Positions 26,235 to 34,513 of a stretch of DNA of 64,000 nucleotides are shown in pieces (positions within the stretch are counted from its first letter, which is position 1; every line of letters starts with the position of its first letter). The DNA lies in contig NZ_AOLW01000018.1 in the NCBI RefSeq assembly GCF_000336615.1, positions 1 to 64,000 of the forward strand. Direction: 5' to 3'. Origin of the DNA: Haloarcula amylolytica JCM 13557. Its GTDB lineage: Archaea; Halobacteriota; Halobacteria; Halobacteriales; Haloarculaceae. Made by a program: the position numbers and the translations under genes. The notes under the pieces are model-generated. The model made no database searches. It was not told where the DNA came from and saw only the letters and a list, made by a program, of their open reading frames with translations.

Positions 26235-26302
26235 TGGCCCGCTACGCCAGCATCGGTGGCCCGCTACGCCGACACCGGCGGGTGCCTACGCCGACACCAG
26301 CG
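26235..26302. repeat. short imperfect tandem repeats at VOC gene end
   Basis: Three units of 22, 26 and 20 bp share TGGCCCGCTACGCC or CTACGCCGACACC. The third contains the stop codon and last codons of the VOC gene, so the 3' end of the gene has been duplicated outward. Confidence 0.55.
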
Positions 26303-26972
26303 TCAGATAGTGACCGTCTCGGTCCCTGATTCGGACGCCGTCCTCGACCGAGGTGACCGAAAGCGCGTCGTCAGCGACTTCCCTGGCCGTCGATTTCGGA
26401 TCTTCGGCGACGACGCCGAAGTCGACGTGAACCCCGCCGCGGGCGTCGGCGATGCCGAGCCGCGGTGACCACAGTTCCAGATCGAGATCGCCGGTCGAGA
26501 GCCGAACGCGGCCTTCGTCGCGGCCGTCGTCGACCATGTCGAACCCCAGCGAGGTGTAGAACGCCACGGCCGAGGACAGGTCCTCGACTTCGAGGACGAG
26601 TTCGAACAGGCCGGTGACGCCATCGCCGTCGACCGCCCGCTCGCCGAGTTCCACGCAGTTGCCCTGCGGGTCGTAGAAGTACAGCGAGCGCGCGTCCCCG
26701 AAGGTGTGTTCGACCAGGTCGAAGCGCTCGTCCAGCCGGCCGTACCAGTCGTCGTACTCCCGCTCGGGAATGGTCAGTGCGTAGTGGGTGTGGAGCCCGC
26801 CGCGCGGAACCGTCCCCGGCGCGCGGAGCCTGAGTTCGGTGTCGCCGGCCGCGAGCACGGCCTCGTCGGGAGCCTCTGAGAGTACGTCGAGTTCCAGAAA
26901 GGCCTCGTAGAACGCCGTTGCACGGTCCGGATACTTCACCTCCAGTGTGAGCCAGGCGGGCGATGAGAGCAT
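26286..26972 (-). CDS. VOC family (glyoxalase-fold) protein
   Basis: This 228-aa protein has two vicinal-oxygen-chelate modules. The first (about 5-115) is LTLEVKYPDRATAFYEAFL with HTHYALTIPE and YFYDPQGNCVEL. The second (about 125-225) is LVLEVEDLSSAVAFYTSLGF with GGVHVDFG and VRIRDRDGHYLTL. This layout is like extradiol dioxygenases and catechol-2,3-dioxygenase-like proteins, which bind Fe2+ via His/Glu. The substrate is unknown. ATG 26972 is preferred over the open frame to 27041. It is divergent from the MBL-like gene. Confidence 0.8.
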   Translation of the reverse strand: MLSSPAWLTLEVKYPDRATAFYEAFLELDVLSEAPDEAVLAAGDTELRLRAPGTVPRGGLHTHYALTIPEREYDDWYGRLDERFDLVEHTFGDARSLYFYDPQGNCVELGERAVDGDGVTGLFELVLEVEDLSSAVAFYTSLGFDMVDDGRDEGRVRLSTGDLDLELWSPRLGIADARGGVHVDFGVVAEDPKSTAREVADDALSVTSVEDGVRIRDRDGHYLTLVSA

Positions 26973-27093
26973 ATCGGCGCTTCGAACGCCACCGACAAAG
27001 CCCCTGTGGACGCCGTTTCGGAGGCGAAACAACCCCAGCACGCGAGTTTCCCGTTCTCGACCATTTATTCACGTCAGGCCCGTACTGAGGCGT

Positions 27094-27774
27094 ATGCCAA
27101 CCAACACTCAGGACGAAACGGCAGCGTGGCTGGAGACGAACCGCTGGGAGCGCGGCGTGAGCTACATTCCGTATCCCGACGAAATGATGGTCCGGGCGAG
27201 TCACGTCCTCGGGACGGATGCCGGCGTGTTCGTCGTCGACCCGATAGACGTCGACGGTATCGACGACCTGTTCGCCGAGTTCGGCGACGTGGCCGGCGTC
27301 GTCATCCTGTTAGACCGGCACAAACGCGACAGCGCCGCCGTTGCGAACCGACACGACGTGTCAGTGTACATCCCCGAGTGGATGTCGGGTGTCGAGGAAG
27401 ACATCGACGCGCCGGTCGAACGCATGCACCGACAGCTGCCAGGCACGGACTACGGCGTCCACAAGATTATCAAGAACACGTTCTGGCAAGAGGCCGCGCT
27501 GTATGGCGACGAGGACGATACGCTGGTCGTCCCCGAGGCAGTCGGGGCGGCGGACTACTTCCTCGCCGGTGACGAGCGACTCGGTGTCCACCCAATGTTG
27601 CGCCTGTTCCCGCCGAAGAAGCTCTCTCGGCTGGACCCCGAGCGGGTCCTGGTCGGACACGGGGAGGGCGTGATGGAAGGTGCCGCCGAGGACATCGCGT
27701 ACGCGCTCCGCGGGTCGCGCGGCCGGACGCCGGGCCTGTACGCGAAGAACCTCAAGTCGCTCGTGCTCGGCTAA
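27094..27774 (+). CDS. degenerate metallo-beta-lactamase-fold protein
   Basis: This 226-aa protein follows the MBL pattern: a beta strand with VFVVDPIDVDGID, then VVILLDRHKRDSAAVA where the zinc motif THxHxDH should be, and a late VLVGHGEGV resembling the final His strand. The HxHxDH ligands are largely lost (RHKRDS), so hydrolase activity is doubtful; a binding or regulatory role is possible. ATG 27094 begins MPTNTQDETAAWLE. It may share a transcript with the following JAMM-like gene 47 nt away, although that gene has its own TATA-like element. Confidence 0.62.
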   Translation: MPTNTQDETAAWLETNRWERGVSYIPYPDEMMVRASHVLGTDAGVFVVDPIDVDGIDDLFAEFGDVAGVVILLDRHKRDSAAVANRHDVSVYIPEWMSGVEEDIDAPVERMHRQLPGTDYGVHKIIKNTFWQEAALYGDEDDTLVVPEAVGAADYFLAGDERLGVHPMLRLFPPKKLSRLDPERVLVGHGEGVMEGAAEDIAYALRGSRGRTPGLYAKNLKSLVLG

Positions 27775-27821
27775 ACCGACGGAAGCGACGCCGTTTTACC
27801 CGGCCCGTGCGAAGGAGTGGC

Positions 27822-28232
27822 GTGGTCTACGTCACACGCGGACTCGTCGAGACGCTGTTACGGCTCGCCAGCGAAGCCGAACCTGACGACGTGACGATTT
27901 CGCTGGCCGTCACGCCGGCCGGGGAGCTCCCGGATGCTGATTTGCCGGACGAGACGCCGGTTTTCACTGATTTCTATCTCCCCTCAGCCGGGGCCTCGGT
28001 GAAGGCGGTGTTCGGCGTCGACCTTGGAACGCCGGCCGGCCAGACACAGGGCCGGTTCGTTTCCCACCCCGACGGGTACATGGGCGTCAGCAAGACCGAC
28101 GACCTGCACGAGGTCATCTTCGTCGGCATCCCGCCGTGGGATATCGACGCCTTCGGGGCCTTCGACAGAGCCGGGCAGGAACAGGAGGTCACGGTTCTCG
28201 ACGTCGAGCCTCCGGAAAAGTATCCGCAGTAG
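27822..28232 (+). CDS. JAMM/MPN-like protein, probably inactive
   Basis: This 136-aa protein starts at GTG 27822 (VYVTRGLVETLLRLA), predicted leaderless from GTTTTACC at 27793-27800. It resembles archaeal JAB/MPN proteins: an N-terminal helix, ISLAVTPAGELPD, and a region RFVSHPDGYMGVSKTDDLHEV comparable to the zinc signature HxHPxG...SxxD. Only one of the two His is present, so a catalytic zinc site is unlikely. The alternative is an unrelated haloarchaeal family. Assignment is by pattern only. Confidence 0.5.
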   Translation: MVYVTRGLVETLLRLASEAEPDDVTISLAVTPAGELPDADLPDETPVFTDFYLPSAGASVKAVFGVDLGTPAGQTQGRFVSHPDGYMGVSKTDDLHEVIFVGIPPWDIDAFGAFDRAGQEQEVTVLDVEPPEKYPQ

Positions 28233-28251
28233 CGTTCCGTCTCCGGAGCGG

Positions 28252-28461
28252 TTACTCCAAGTAGCCCAGGTCCCGCAACTGGTCGGTGATATCCTGGAAC
28301 TGCGCTTCGGTCAGTTCGCCTTCCCGCTGGTGCTGGACGACGATACTCCTGAGCAGGAACCGAACGAGGTCGGAGGTGCTGGAGAAACTCGTCCCTTCGA
28401 TCGTCTCTTCGACGCGCTCCGCGAGGTCCTTCGGAATCGATACTGTGGTGTAATCGGACAT
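28252..28461 (-). CDS. ribbon-helix-helix (CopG-like) regulator
   Basis: This 69-aa protein has the RHH pattern: strand YTTVSIPKDLAERV, helix EETIEGTSFSSTSDLVRFLL, helix RSIVVQHQ, then an acidic tail with TEAQFQDITDQLRDLGYLE. RHH proteins bind DNA as dimers through the N-terminal strand. No toxin gene is beside it, so a stand-alone regulator is more likely than an antitoxin. It converges on the JAMM-like gene. Confidence 0.78.
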   Translation of the reverse strand: MSDYTTVSIPKDLAERVEETIEGTSFSSTSDLVRFLLRSIVVQHQREGELTEAQFQDITDQLRDLGYLE

Positions 28462-28505
28462 ATCGGCACGGAGGCATGCCGGCGGGATATGCGTTGTGTC
28501 CCAGC

Positions 28506-28670
28506 TTACCGCGGGTCCGTGGCCTCAGTGTCGAACTGGCCCATCGTGGCGTGATTGGTCGGCGAGAACATCTTCGGCGCACGGCGGGACTTGCTCTCCG
28601 CGTCGTCGAAGGGCAGCGTGGTTGTCGGGTACGAGTCGTCGTTTCGGGGGGTCGTGATTCGTGTTGTCAT
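28506..28670 (-). CDS. small ORF, 54 aa, unknown
   Basis: ATG 28670 to TAA 28506. The product, MTTRITTPRNDDSYPTT through KSRRAPKMFSPTNHATMG to QFDTEATDPR, has normal haloarchaeal codon use and no domain I know. Its ATG overlaps the TGA of an upstream 29-codon ORF (ATGA), suggesting coupled translation. No Shine-Dalgarno is visible. It is tentative. Confidence 0.42.
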   Translation of the reverse strand: MTTRITTPRNDDSYPTTTLPFDDAESKSRRAPKMFSPTNHATMGQFDTEATDPR

Positions 28671-28756
28671 CCTGGGGGTCGTGTCGGCCGTCGTCGGTAG
28701 TTCGTGGGCGGTGCAGTGTCGGGTCGGCGCGAAAGGCGTACGTCGGATACAAGCAT
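28668..28756 (-). CDS. tiny leaderless ORF upstream of the 54-aa ORF
   Basis: This 29-codon ORF from ATG 28756 (MLVSDVRLSRRPDTAPP) ends at a TGA overlapping the next ATG. A TATA-like TTTATTAT near 28785-28792 lies about 30 nt before the start, as for other leaderless genes here. It may be a regulatory upstream ORF; the composition (Arg/Pro-rich) is otherwise unremarkable. Confidence 0.3.
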
Positions 28757-28900
28757 TGGGTACCCCCACCTTTCGACCCATTCATAATAAATGTTCATGA
28801 TGGAGTTGCGGGAAATATAGGTGCATGGTAACAACCATCTTGGCAAAAGATGCTACATATTGAGACGGTGACCAGATGGAACGGCGCTGAAACGACCGGC
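28757..28900. other. intergenic, AT-rich, promoter only
   Basis: This holds the TATA-like element for the small ORFs near 28788 and an AT-rich stretch up to the end of the M24 peptidase gene. No other gene or repeat is seen. Confidence 0.4.
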
Positions 28901-30076
28901 TCAGACGACCAGCCGGACCTCGTAGTCGGTCAGGTTCTCGTACCCGTCGGCAGTGACGACGGCGATGTCCTCGATTCTGACGCCGCCCACGTCGGGGTCG
29001 TAGAGGCCCGGCTCGATAGTGACGATGTGCCCCGGTTCGAGGTCCCCACCGTTCGGTGACAGCTGTGGGAGCTCGTGGACGTCCAGCCCGACGCCGTGGC
29101 CCGTGCTGTGGATGAACCCCGTCTCCGTTCGTTCGTCGTCGCGCAGCGTCGGTTCGCCGGCGTCCTCGTACACGTCACAGACAGCGTCGTGTACGTCTTT
29201 GCCGGTCGCACCGGGTTCCAGCGCGTCGAACGCCGCTTCCATCGCCCGCTCAGTGAGGTCGTACCACTCGCGCACCGCGTCGCTCGGCTTGCCTTTGACG
29301 AACGTCCGCGTCATGTCGGCGTGGTACTTCGTCGTCTTGTCCTGCGGGAAGATGTCGATGATGACGGGCTCGTGAGCGACGAGCGGCCCGCTCCCGCGGT
29401 CATGGGGGTCCGCGGCGTCCGCGCCGCAGGCGACGATAGTCTCGTCCAGTGAACAGCCGTGTCGGAGCAGCGTCACCTCGATTTCCTCCTTCACGCGCTC
29501 GCTCGTCAACGTCTCGCCGTCAACTTCGAGCGTGTCGTCGGCAGCGATTTCCGCCGCTTCGAGCAGCGATTCGGCCGCCTGCATCGCCGCTTCGTTGGCC
29601 CGTTGTGCCGTCCGGATGTGGTCGATTTCGGTCTGGGTCTTCGTCGCGCGGATTTCCGTGACGATGCCGTCGGTGTCGGCCGCTACATTGACACCACGTT
29701 CCCGCAAGCCGTCCGCCGTCCGGAGCGGGAACCGCGGCGGCACGGCCACGCTGTCCACGTCGTAGGCCGCGAGGAAATCCGCGAGGACGTGTGAGACTGC
29801 CTCGTCGGGGCCGTACTCCTCGACCTTCCCCTGGTGGTCGAAGTCGACGTACCGCTCGACGGTCTCGGCCCGCGACTCGCGCTTCGCCCGGCCGAACTCT
29901 AGACTCCGCGGGAAGAGCAGATGCGTGTCGCCGTCGTACAGTGTGATGAACGGGTCCGGGGCGTCGAAACCGGAGAGGTAGTACTGGTCTGACGCCTCGG
30001 AATCCGCGTCGATGAGGTAGCCGTCGACGCCGGCGTCGTCGAGATACGCGTCCAGTGCGGAGAGGTCTGGTTCCAT
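28901..30076 (-). CDS. M24 family Xaa-Pro aminopeptidase/dipeptidase
   Basis: This 391-aa pita-bread metalloprotease has all the metal ligands in order: Asp in IIDIFPQD, Asp in HADMTRTF, His in HSTGHGVGLDVHE, Glu in TIEPGLYDP and Glu in VRIEDIAV. The N-terminal creatinase-like domain (about 1-150) carries SGFDAPDPFITLYDGDTHLL. It removes N-terminal residues before proline or cleaves Xaa-Pro dipeptides in the cytoplasm. ATG 30076 (MEPDLSALDAYLD) is preferred. It is divergent from the carotenoid operon. Confidence 0.88.
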   Translation of the reverse strand: MEPDLSALDAYLDDAGVDGYLIDADSEASDQYYLSGFDAPDPFITLYDGDTHLLFPRSLEFGRAKRESRAETVERYVDFDHQGKVEEYGPDEAVSHVLADFLAAYDVDSVAVPPRFPLRTADGLRERGVNVAADTDGIVTEIRATKTQTEIDHIRTAQRANEAAMQAAESLLEAAEIAADDTLEVDGETLTSERVKEEIEVTLLRHGCSLDETIVACGADAADPHDRGSGPLVAHEPVIIDIFPQDKTTKYHADMTRTFVKGKPSDAVREWYDLTERAMEAAFDALEPGATGKDVHDAVCDVYEDAGEPTLRDDERTETGFIHSTGHGVGLDVHELPQLSPNGGDLEPGHIVTIEPGLYDPDVGGVRIEDIAVVTADGYENLTDYEVRLVV

Positions 30077-30178
30077 ACGTGCCAGTCTGGCCCCCATCCC
30101 CATATACGTCTCCCACTGCGCCGCTCCGTATCCCGAGATGTGCCGACGAATACCATACCGATGCAGTTTGGCCGCCCA

Positions 30179-30185
30179 TTTATTG
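30179..30185 (+). promoter_or_regulatory. TATA box of the bacterioruberin operon
   Basis: TTTATTG is centred 29 nt before the crtD ATG (30211), so the polycistronic mRNA should start at or within a few nt of the ATG. Confidence 0.55.
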
Positions 30186-30210
30186 ACGCTCCAGCCCCTC
30201 AATACTAGTA

Positions 30211-31698
30211 ATGAGTGACTTGTCCGGTGAAGACGTGACCGTCGTTGGCGGCGGCATCGGCGGCCTCTCCGCTGCGTGCTACCTGGCGGACGCAGGCGCG
30301 GAGGTCTCGCTGCTGGAGAAAAACGAGCAGCTCGGTGGGCGCGCCTCCCGACTTGAGGTGGACGGGTTCCGGTTCGACATGGGTCCGTCGTGGTACCTGA
30401 TGCCCGACGTGTTCGAGCGGTTCTTCGCGTACTTCGGCAAGGAGCCGCGGGATTACTACGACCTCCAGCGGCTCGACCCCCACTACCGCATCTTCTTCAA
30501 AGACGGCGACCAAATTGACGTGACTGGCGACAACGACCAGATGGCCCGGAAGTTCGAAGAGTACGAGCCCGGCGCGGGCGAGGCCTTCCGGGACTACCTC
30601 GCAACGAGCGAACGGCACTACGAGACGGCGATGAACAAGTTCGTCTACGAGGACCGCTCGGAGCTGCGCGACTGGATTGACCTCGACGTGATGACCGCCG
30701 CTCCGGTCGGGCTCCAGCTCATCGGCTCGATGCAGGGCCACGTCGAGGACTACTTCGAGCACCCGAAGCTCCAGCAGATCATGCAGTACACGCTGGTCTT
30801 TTTGGGTGGATCGCCCCGGACGACGCCAGCCCTCTATAATATGATGAGCCACGTCGATTTCAACCTCGGCGTCTACTACCCCGACGGCGGCGTCGGTGCG
30901 GTCGTCGACGGTCTGGTCGAACTCGGCGAAGAACTCGGCGTCACCTACGAGACCGACGCCGAGGTCGACGAAATTTCCCGGCGCAAAGAGGGGTTCCTCG
31001 TCGAGACGGTTCACGGCGACACCACCCATCCCGACGAAGTGGTCGTCAACGCCGACTACGCCCACGCCGAGCAGGAGCTCCTGCCAGAACACGAGCGCCA
31101 GTACGACGACGACTACTGGGACGACAAGACCTACGCGCCGTCTGCCTTCCTCATGTACATGGGCGTCGAGGGCGACGTGGAGCCGCTGAAACACCACACG
31201 CTCGTCCTGCCGACGGACTGGGACCCCCACTTCGACGATATCTTCGAGGAGCCGGCCTGGCCCGACGACCCGGCCTATTACCTCTGTGTCCCTTCGAAGA
31301 CCGACGACAGCGTCGCCCCCGACGGCCATTCGAACCTGTTCGTCCTGGTTCCAATTGCGCCGGGGCTGCACGACGGCGACGAGATCCGCCAGGAGTACCG
31401 CGAGAAGATTCTGGCCGATATCGCCGACAACACCGGCGTCGACCTGCGCGACCGAATCGTCTACGAGAAGCAGTTCGCCGTCTCCGACTTCGGCGAGCGG
31501 TACAACGCCACCGAGGGCACGGCACTCGGTCTGGCACACACGCTCCGCCAGACGGCCCTCTTGCGGCCCAACAACCGCTCGTCGGCCGTCGACGGCCTCT
31601 ACTTCACGGGGTCGTTCACGACGCCCGGCATCGGCGTGCCGATGTGTCTCATAAGCGGGGAGCACACCGCGGAGGCGCTCATCGAGGACATCGCCTGA
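30211..31698 (+). CDS. crtD: carotenoid 3,4-desaturase
   Basis: This 495-aa CrtI-family flavoenzyme has the N-terminal FAD fold TVVGGGIGGLSAACYLADAG with the acidic LLEKNEQLGGRA, and the C-terminal signature LYFTGSFTTPGIGVPMCL. Together with the next two genes it matches the crtD-lyeJ-cruF set characterised in Haloarcula japonica. There CrtD introduces the 3,4 double bond in C50 intermediates during bacterioruberin synthesis at the membrane. Phytoene desaturase is the alternative if considered alone, but the cluster favours CrtD. It is first in the operon; lyeJ begins 3 nt after its stop. Confidence 0.87.
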   Translation: MSDLSGEDVTVVGGGIGGLSAACYLADAGAEVSLLEKNEQLGGRASRLEVDGFRFDMGPSWYLMPDVFERFFAYFGKEPRDYYDLQRLDPHYRIFFKDGDQIDVTGDNDQMARKFEEYEPGAGEAFRDYLATSERHYETAMNKFVYEDRSELRDWIDLDVMTAAPVGLQLIGSMQGHVEDYFEHPKLQQIMQYTLVFLGGSPRTTPALYNMMSHVDFNLGVYYPDGGVGAVVDGLVELGEELGVTYETDAEVDEISRRKEGFLVETVHGDTTHPDEVVVNADYAHAEQELLPEHERQYDDDYWDDKTYAPSAFLMYMGVEGDVEPLKHHTLVLPTDWDPHFDDIFEEPAWPDDPAYYLCVPSKTDDSVAPDGHSNLFVLVPIAPGLHDGDEIRQEYREKILADIADNTGVDLRDRIVYEKQFAVSDFGERYNATEGTALGLAHTLRQTALLRPNNRSSAVDGLYFTGSFTTPGIGVPMCLISGEHTAEALIEDIA

Positions 31699-31701
31699 GT
31701 A

Positions 31702-32586
31702 ATGCCAGAACTCCCGACCGACCGCATCGAAGCCGTCATTCCGCCGGAGGAGACGCTGGTGGGGTACCTGTTGCGCCTCTCCCGACCGCGCTTCTGGCTC
31801 TACCTCGGCGGCCCGGTCATCGTCGGCGTCAGCTACGCGGCCGACGGCCCGAACGAGCTGTTCTCGCCGCTGGCTGTCGCGCTGTTTCTGTACTTCACCA
31901 TCCCCGGGAACGTGTTTCTCTACGGCGTCAACGACATCTTCGACGCCGACATCGACGAGCACAATCCCAAGAAAGACGACGGCCGGGAGGTCAGCTATCG
32001 CGGGGACAGCGCCGTCACAGCCATCGTCGTCGCCAGCGGCGCGCTCGCGTTGCTGTTCGTCCTTGGGCTGCCGATGCTCGGTGTCGTCGCCCTGCTCGCG
32101 TGGGTGGTGCTCTCGGTGGAGTACTCGGCCCCGCCGCTGCGGTTCAAGACGACGCCGTTTCTGGACTCCATCTCGAACGGCCTGTACATCCTGCCCGGTG
32201 TCATCGGCTACGCCGCTATCGAAGGCGTTGCCCCGCCAGCGACGGCGGTCACCGGGGCGTGGCTGTGGGCGATGGGGATGCACACCTTCTCCGCGATTCC
32301 CGACATCGAACCCGACCGCGAGGCCGGTATCCAGACGACGGCGACGTTTCTGGGCGAGTCAAACACCTACTACTACTGCGTGATGTGCTGGCTCACGGCC
32401 GCGTTCGTGTTCACGTACACGCACTGGGTGTTCGGCCTGCTGCTGCTCGTCTACCCCGGCCTCGTCTTCGGGATTCTCGGTATCGGCGTCGACATCGACG
32501 AGGCGTACTGGTGGTATCCCGCGATCAACACCGTCGTCGGCATGGGTTTCACACTCATCGCCCTGTGGGTGATGCTGTATGGCTAG
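31702..32586 (+). CDS. lyeJ: lycopene elongase/hydratase (UbiA fold)
   Basis: This 294-aa membrane prenyltransferase has the two Asp-rich motifs NDIFDADIDEHN (near 78-88) and IPDIEPDREAG (near 198-208) and about eight helices. LyeJ adds two C5 units from DMAPP to lycopene and hydrates it, giving dihydroisopentenyldehydrorhodopin and, with CrtD, bisanhydrobacterioruberin. The order crtD-lyeJ-cruF is diagnostic. Its 3' end overlaps cruF by 8 nt. Confidence 0.88.
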   Translation: MPELPTDRIEAVIPPEETLVGYLLRLSRPRFWLYLGGPVIVGVSYAADGPNELFSPLAVALFLYFTIPGNVFLYGVNDIFDADIDEHNPKKDDGREVSYRGDSAVTAIVVASGALALLFVLGLPMLGVVALLAWVVLSVEYSAPPLRFKTTPFLDSISNGLYILPGVIGYAAIEGVAPPATAVTGAWLWAMGMHTFSAIPDIEPDREAGIQTTATFLGESNTYYYCVMCWLTAAFVFTYTHWVFGLLLLVYPGLVFGILGIGVDIDEAYWWYPAINTVVGMGFTLIALWVMLYG

Positions 32587-33460
32587 CGGCGAAGACCGGA
32601 CCATAGCGGGCTGGACACTCCCGGAGACGAGGACCGACGCGACCGCGCAGTTCGACCAGTTCGTCACTGAGAACCGCTTTACCATCGCCGTCGTCTTCCC
32701 GCTCGTCGGCGCGGTGACCTTACTCGCAAGCGCCGAGGGACTCTTACCCGACCCGCTCGCGTTCAACCCCTACTTCGTCCTCTTTGGGACGTTCGTGATG
32801 CGATTACCCCTCGTGGCCGGCGTGTTCCCGCTCGTGGACCGCCGGGCCGGGCTGGCGCTGGTCGCGCTGACACTCTATTCCTACGGCATCGAACTCGTCG
32901 GCGTGCGGACCGGCTGGCCCTACGGCGAGTTTACGTATGGCGTCGACCTCGGTCCGATGCTTCTGGGTGAGGTGCCGTTCGGGCTCCCGGTGTTTTTCTT
33001 CCCGCTGGTCCTGAACGCCTACCTGCTCGTCCTGCTGTTGCTCGGCAACAGAGCGGCGTCAGCCGCGGTGCGGCTGCTGGCGACACTGGCGACGGTGATG
33101 CTCGTCGACCTGGTGCTCGACCCTGGCGCTGTGGCAATCGGCTTCTGGATTTACGAGACGCCCCAGTTCTACGGCGTCCCATGGCAGAACTACGCCGGCT
33201 GGCTCCTGTCGGGGTCGGTCGCCGTCCTGCTGTTCGACCTCGGGTTCGACCGCGCGGGGCTCCGACGGCGGCTCCGGGACTGCCCGTTCATGCTCGACGA
33301 CCTGGTGAGCTTCGTCCTGCTGTGGGGCGGTATCAACCTCTTTTACGCGAACTGGGTGCCGGTCGGCCTGGCCGCGCTGCTGGGGGCCGGCCTCCTCTGG
33401 ACGGACCGCTTCGACTTCGACCTCTCGGAGACGCGACTCGGCCGTGCCGTCTGGCGGTGA
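32579..33460 (+). CDS. cruF: bisanhydrobacterioruberin hydratase
   Basis: This 293-aa protein of the CruF/DUF422 carotenoid hydratase family has seven or so hydrophobic helices and the conserved stretches VRTGWPYGEFTYG, LGEVPFGLPVFFFPLV and LVLDPGAVAIGFWIYE. The last holds acidic residues that polarise water. It hydrates the C2'',3'' double bonds as the last step to bacterioruberin, the red C50 pigment that strengthens haloarchaeal membranes. The N-terminal 30 residues are charged and extra-membrane. It is third gene of the operon. Confidence 0.87.
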   Translation: MASGEDRTIAGWTLPETRTDATAQFDQFVTENRFTIAVVFPLVGAVTLLASAEGLLPDPLAFNPYFVLFGTFVMRLPLVAGVFPLVDRRAGLALVALTLYSYGIELVGVRTGWPYGEFTYGVDLGPMLLGEVPFGLPVFFFPLVLNAYLLVLLLLGNRAASAAVRLLATLATVMLVDLVLDPGAVAIGFWIYETPQFYGVPWQNYAGWLLSGSVAVLLFDLGFDRAGLRRRLRDCPFMLDDLVSFVLLWGGINLFYANWVPVGLAALLGAGLLWTDRFDFDLSETRLGRAVWR

Positions 33461-33544
33461 GTCCTGTTGGCACGCCGTCGCTCCGCCGACCACGACCGAG
33501 GAGACAGGCCAAGCGTTTAAGCGAACGCGTAGGTAGGAGGACGT

Positions 33545-34381
33545 ATGGAGCGAATCCCGTTCGGAATCCGGCAGCTCGACTCCATCATCAACGGTGGAGC
33601 GCCCGCCGGGAGCGTCGTCCTGCTCTCCGGCGAGGCCGGCGCTGGCTCCCGGGAGTTCATGCATACGAGCGCACTCATCAACGGGCTCGAACAGGTGGAC
33701 GGGGAGCTACACGACCTCTACTACGGCGACCGCTCGGCCGACGCTGTTGCCCCCGAAGAAGTCCACTACATCTCTTTTACCGCAGGCGAGGCGCAGCTGG
33801 TCAGCGAGATGCGGCTAGCGATGGACGACGACGTGGTCGACAAGGGGAGCCAGGCGGTCGAGTTCCACGACCTCTCGGAGCGGTACTTCCACATCAGTCC
33901 GGTGCCGCGGGACTGGTACGCCAGCGAAACCGCGTCAATCACCGACCTCCGGGCGCGCCACGAGCGGGAGGACCTGCTCGGCACGCTCGGCATGGTCCTG
34001 AACGAGGTGGCGACGGGGAACCTCGTCGTCATCGACTCGCTATCCGACCTCGTCAGCGCGACGGACGAGGAAGTCAGCTGGTCGGACATCAGCTCGCTCG
34101 TCCAGGGAATCCAGAAGGCGGCCCACCAGTGGGGAGGCCTCATCCTCTTACACGTCAATCCGGAGACGCTGTCGTCGGTGCAACACGGGCAGCTCGTCGA
34201 CGCATCTCACGGCACGATGGAGTTCGCGTGGGAGTCCGGCGGTTCCACCCGGGCCCGGACCCTCGTCGTCCAGCAGTTCCGCGGCGTCCTCTCGCAGATA
34301 GAGGACGAGGACATCGTACAGTTCGAGACCGAACTGGGCGATGCCGGCTTCGATATCAGCGACGTTCGTAAGATTCGATAA
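33545..34381 (+). CDS. KaiC-like/RecA-fold protein (HTR-like), altered Walker A
   Basis: This 278-aa protein has the KaiC/RadA layout: GIRQLDSIINGGAPAGSVVLL, then a P-loop position reading SGEAGAGSREF, where the invariant Lys of GxxGxGK is Ser. Walker B appears as LVVIDSLSDLV. Such haloarchaeal 'HTR-like' proteins probably bind nucleotide weakly or not at all and may act in signalling. ATG 33545 is a clean start. The coiled-coil zinc-ribbon gene follows after 132 nt. Confidence 0.75.
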   Translation: MERIPFGIRQLDSIINGGAPAGSVVLLSGEAGAGSREFMHTSALINGLEQVDGELHDLYYGDRSADAVAPEEVHYISFTAGEAQLVSEMRLAMDDDVVDKGSQAVEFHDLSERYFHISPVPRDWYASETASITDLRARHEREDLLGTLGMVLNEVATGNLVVIDSLSDLVSATDEEVSWSDISSLVQGIQKAAHQWGGLILLHVNPETLSSVQHGQLVDASHGTMEFAWESGGSTRARTLVVQQFRGVLSQIEDEDIVQFETELGDAGFDISDVRKIR

Positions 34382-34513
34382 CGATAGTCAGCGAACCACC
34401 CTCTGTAACTGTCGACAGAAAACAACGAGCGGCGTGCTGACGGTTCGCTCCCGCTCTCGGTATCTGAAATCGGCGGTAAACCCTTATCAGTCTTGTTCGT
34501 CAAGGGTGTCGTA

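Noticed and set aside
30205..32283. 692-codon minus-strand frame across crtD and lyeJ
   Set aside because: It lies opposite the bacterioruberin genes, shows no recognisable motif and is shadow composition (Val/Glu/Arg).
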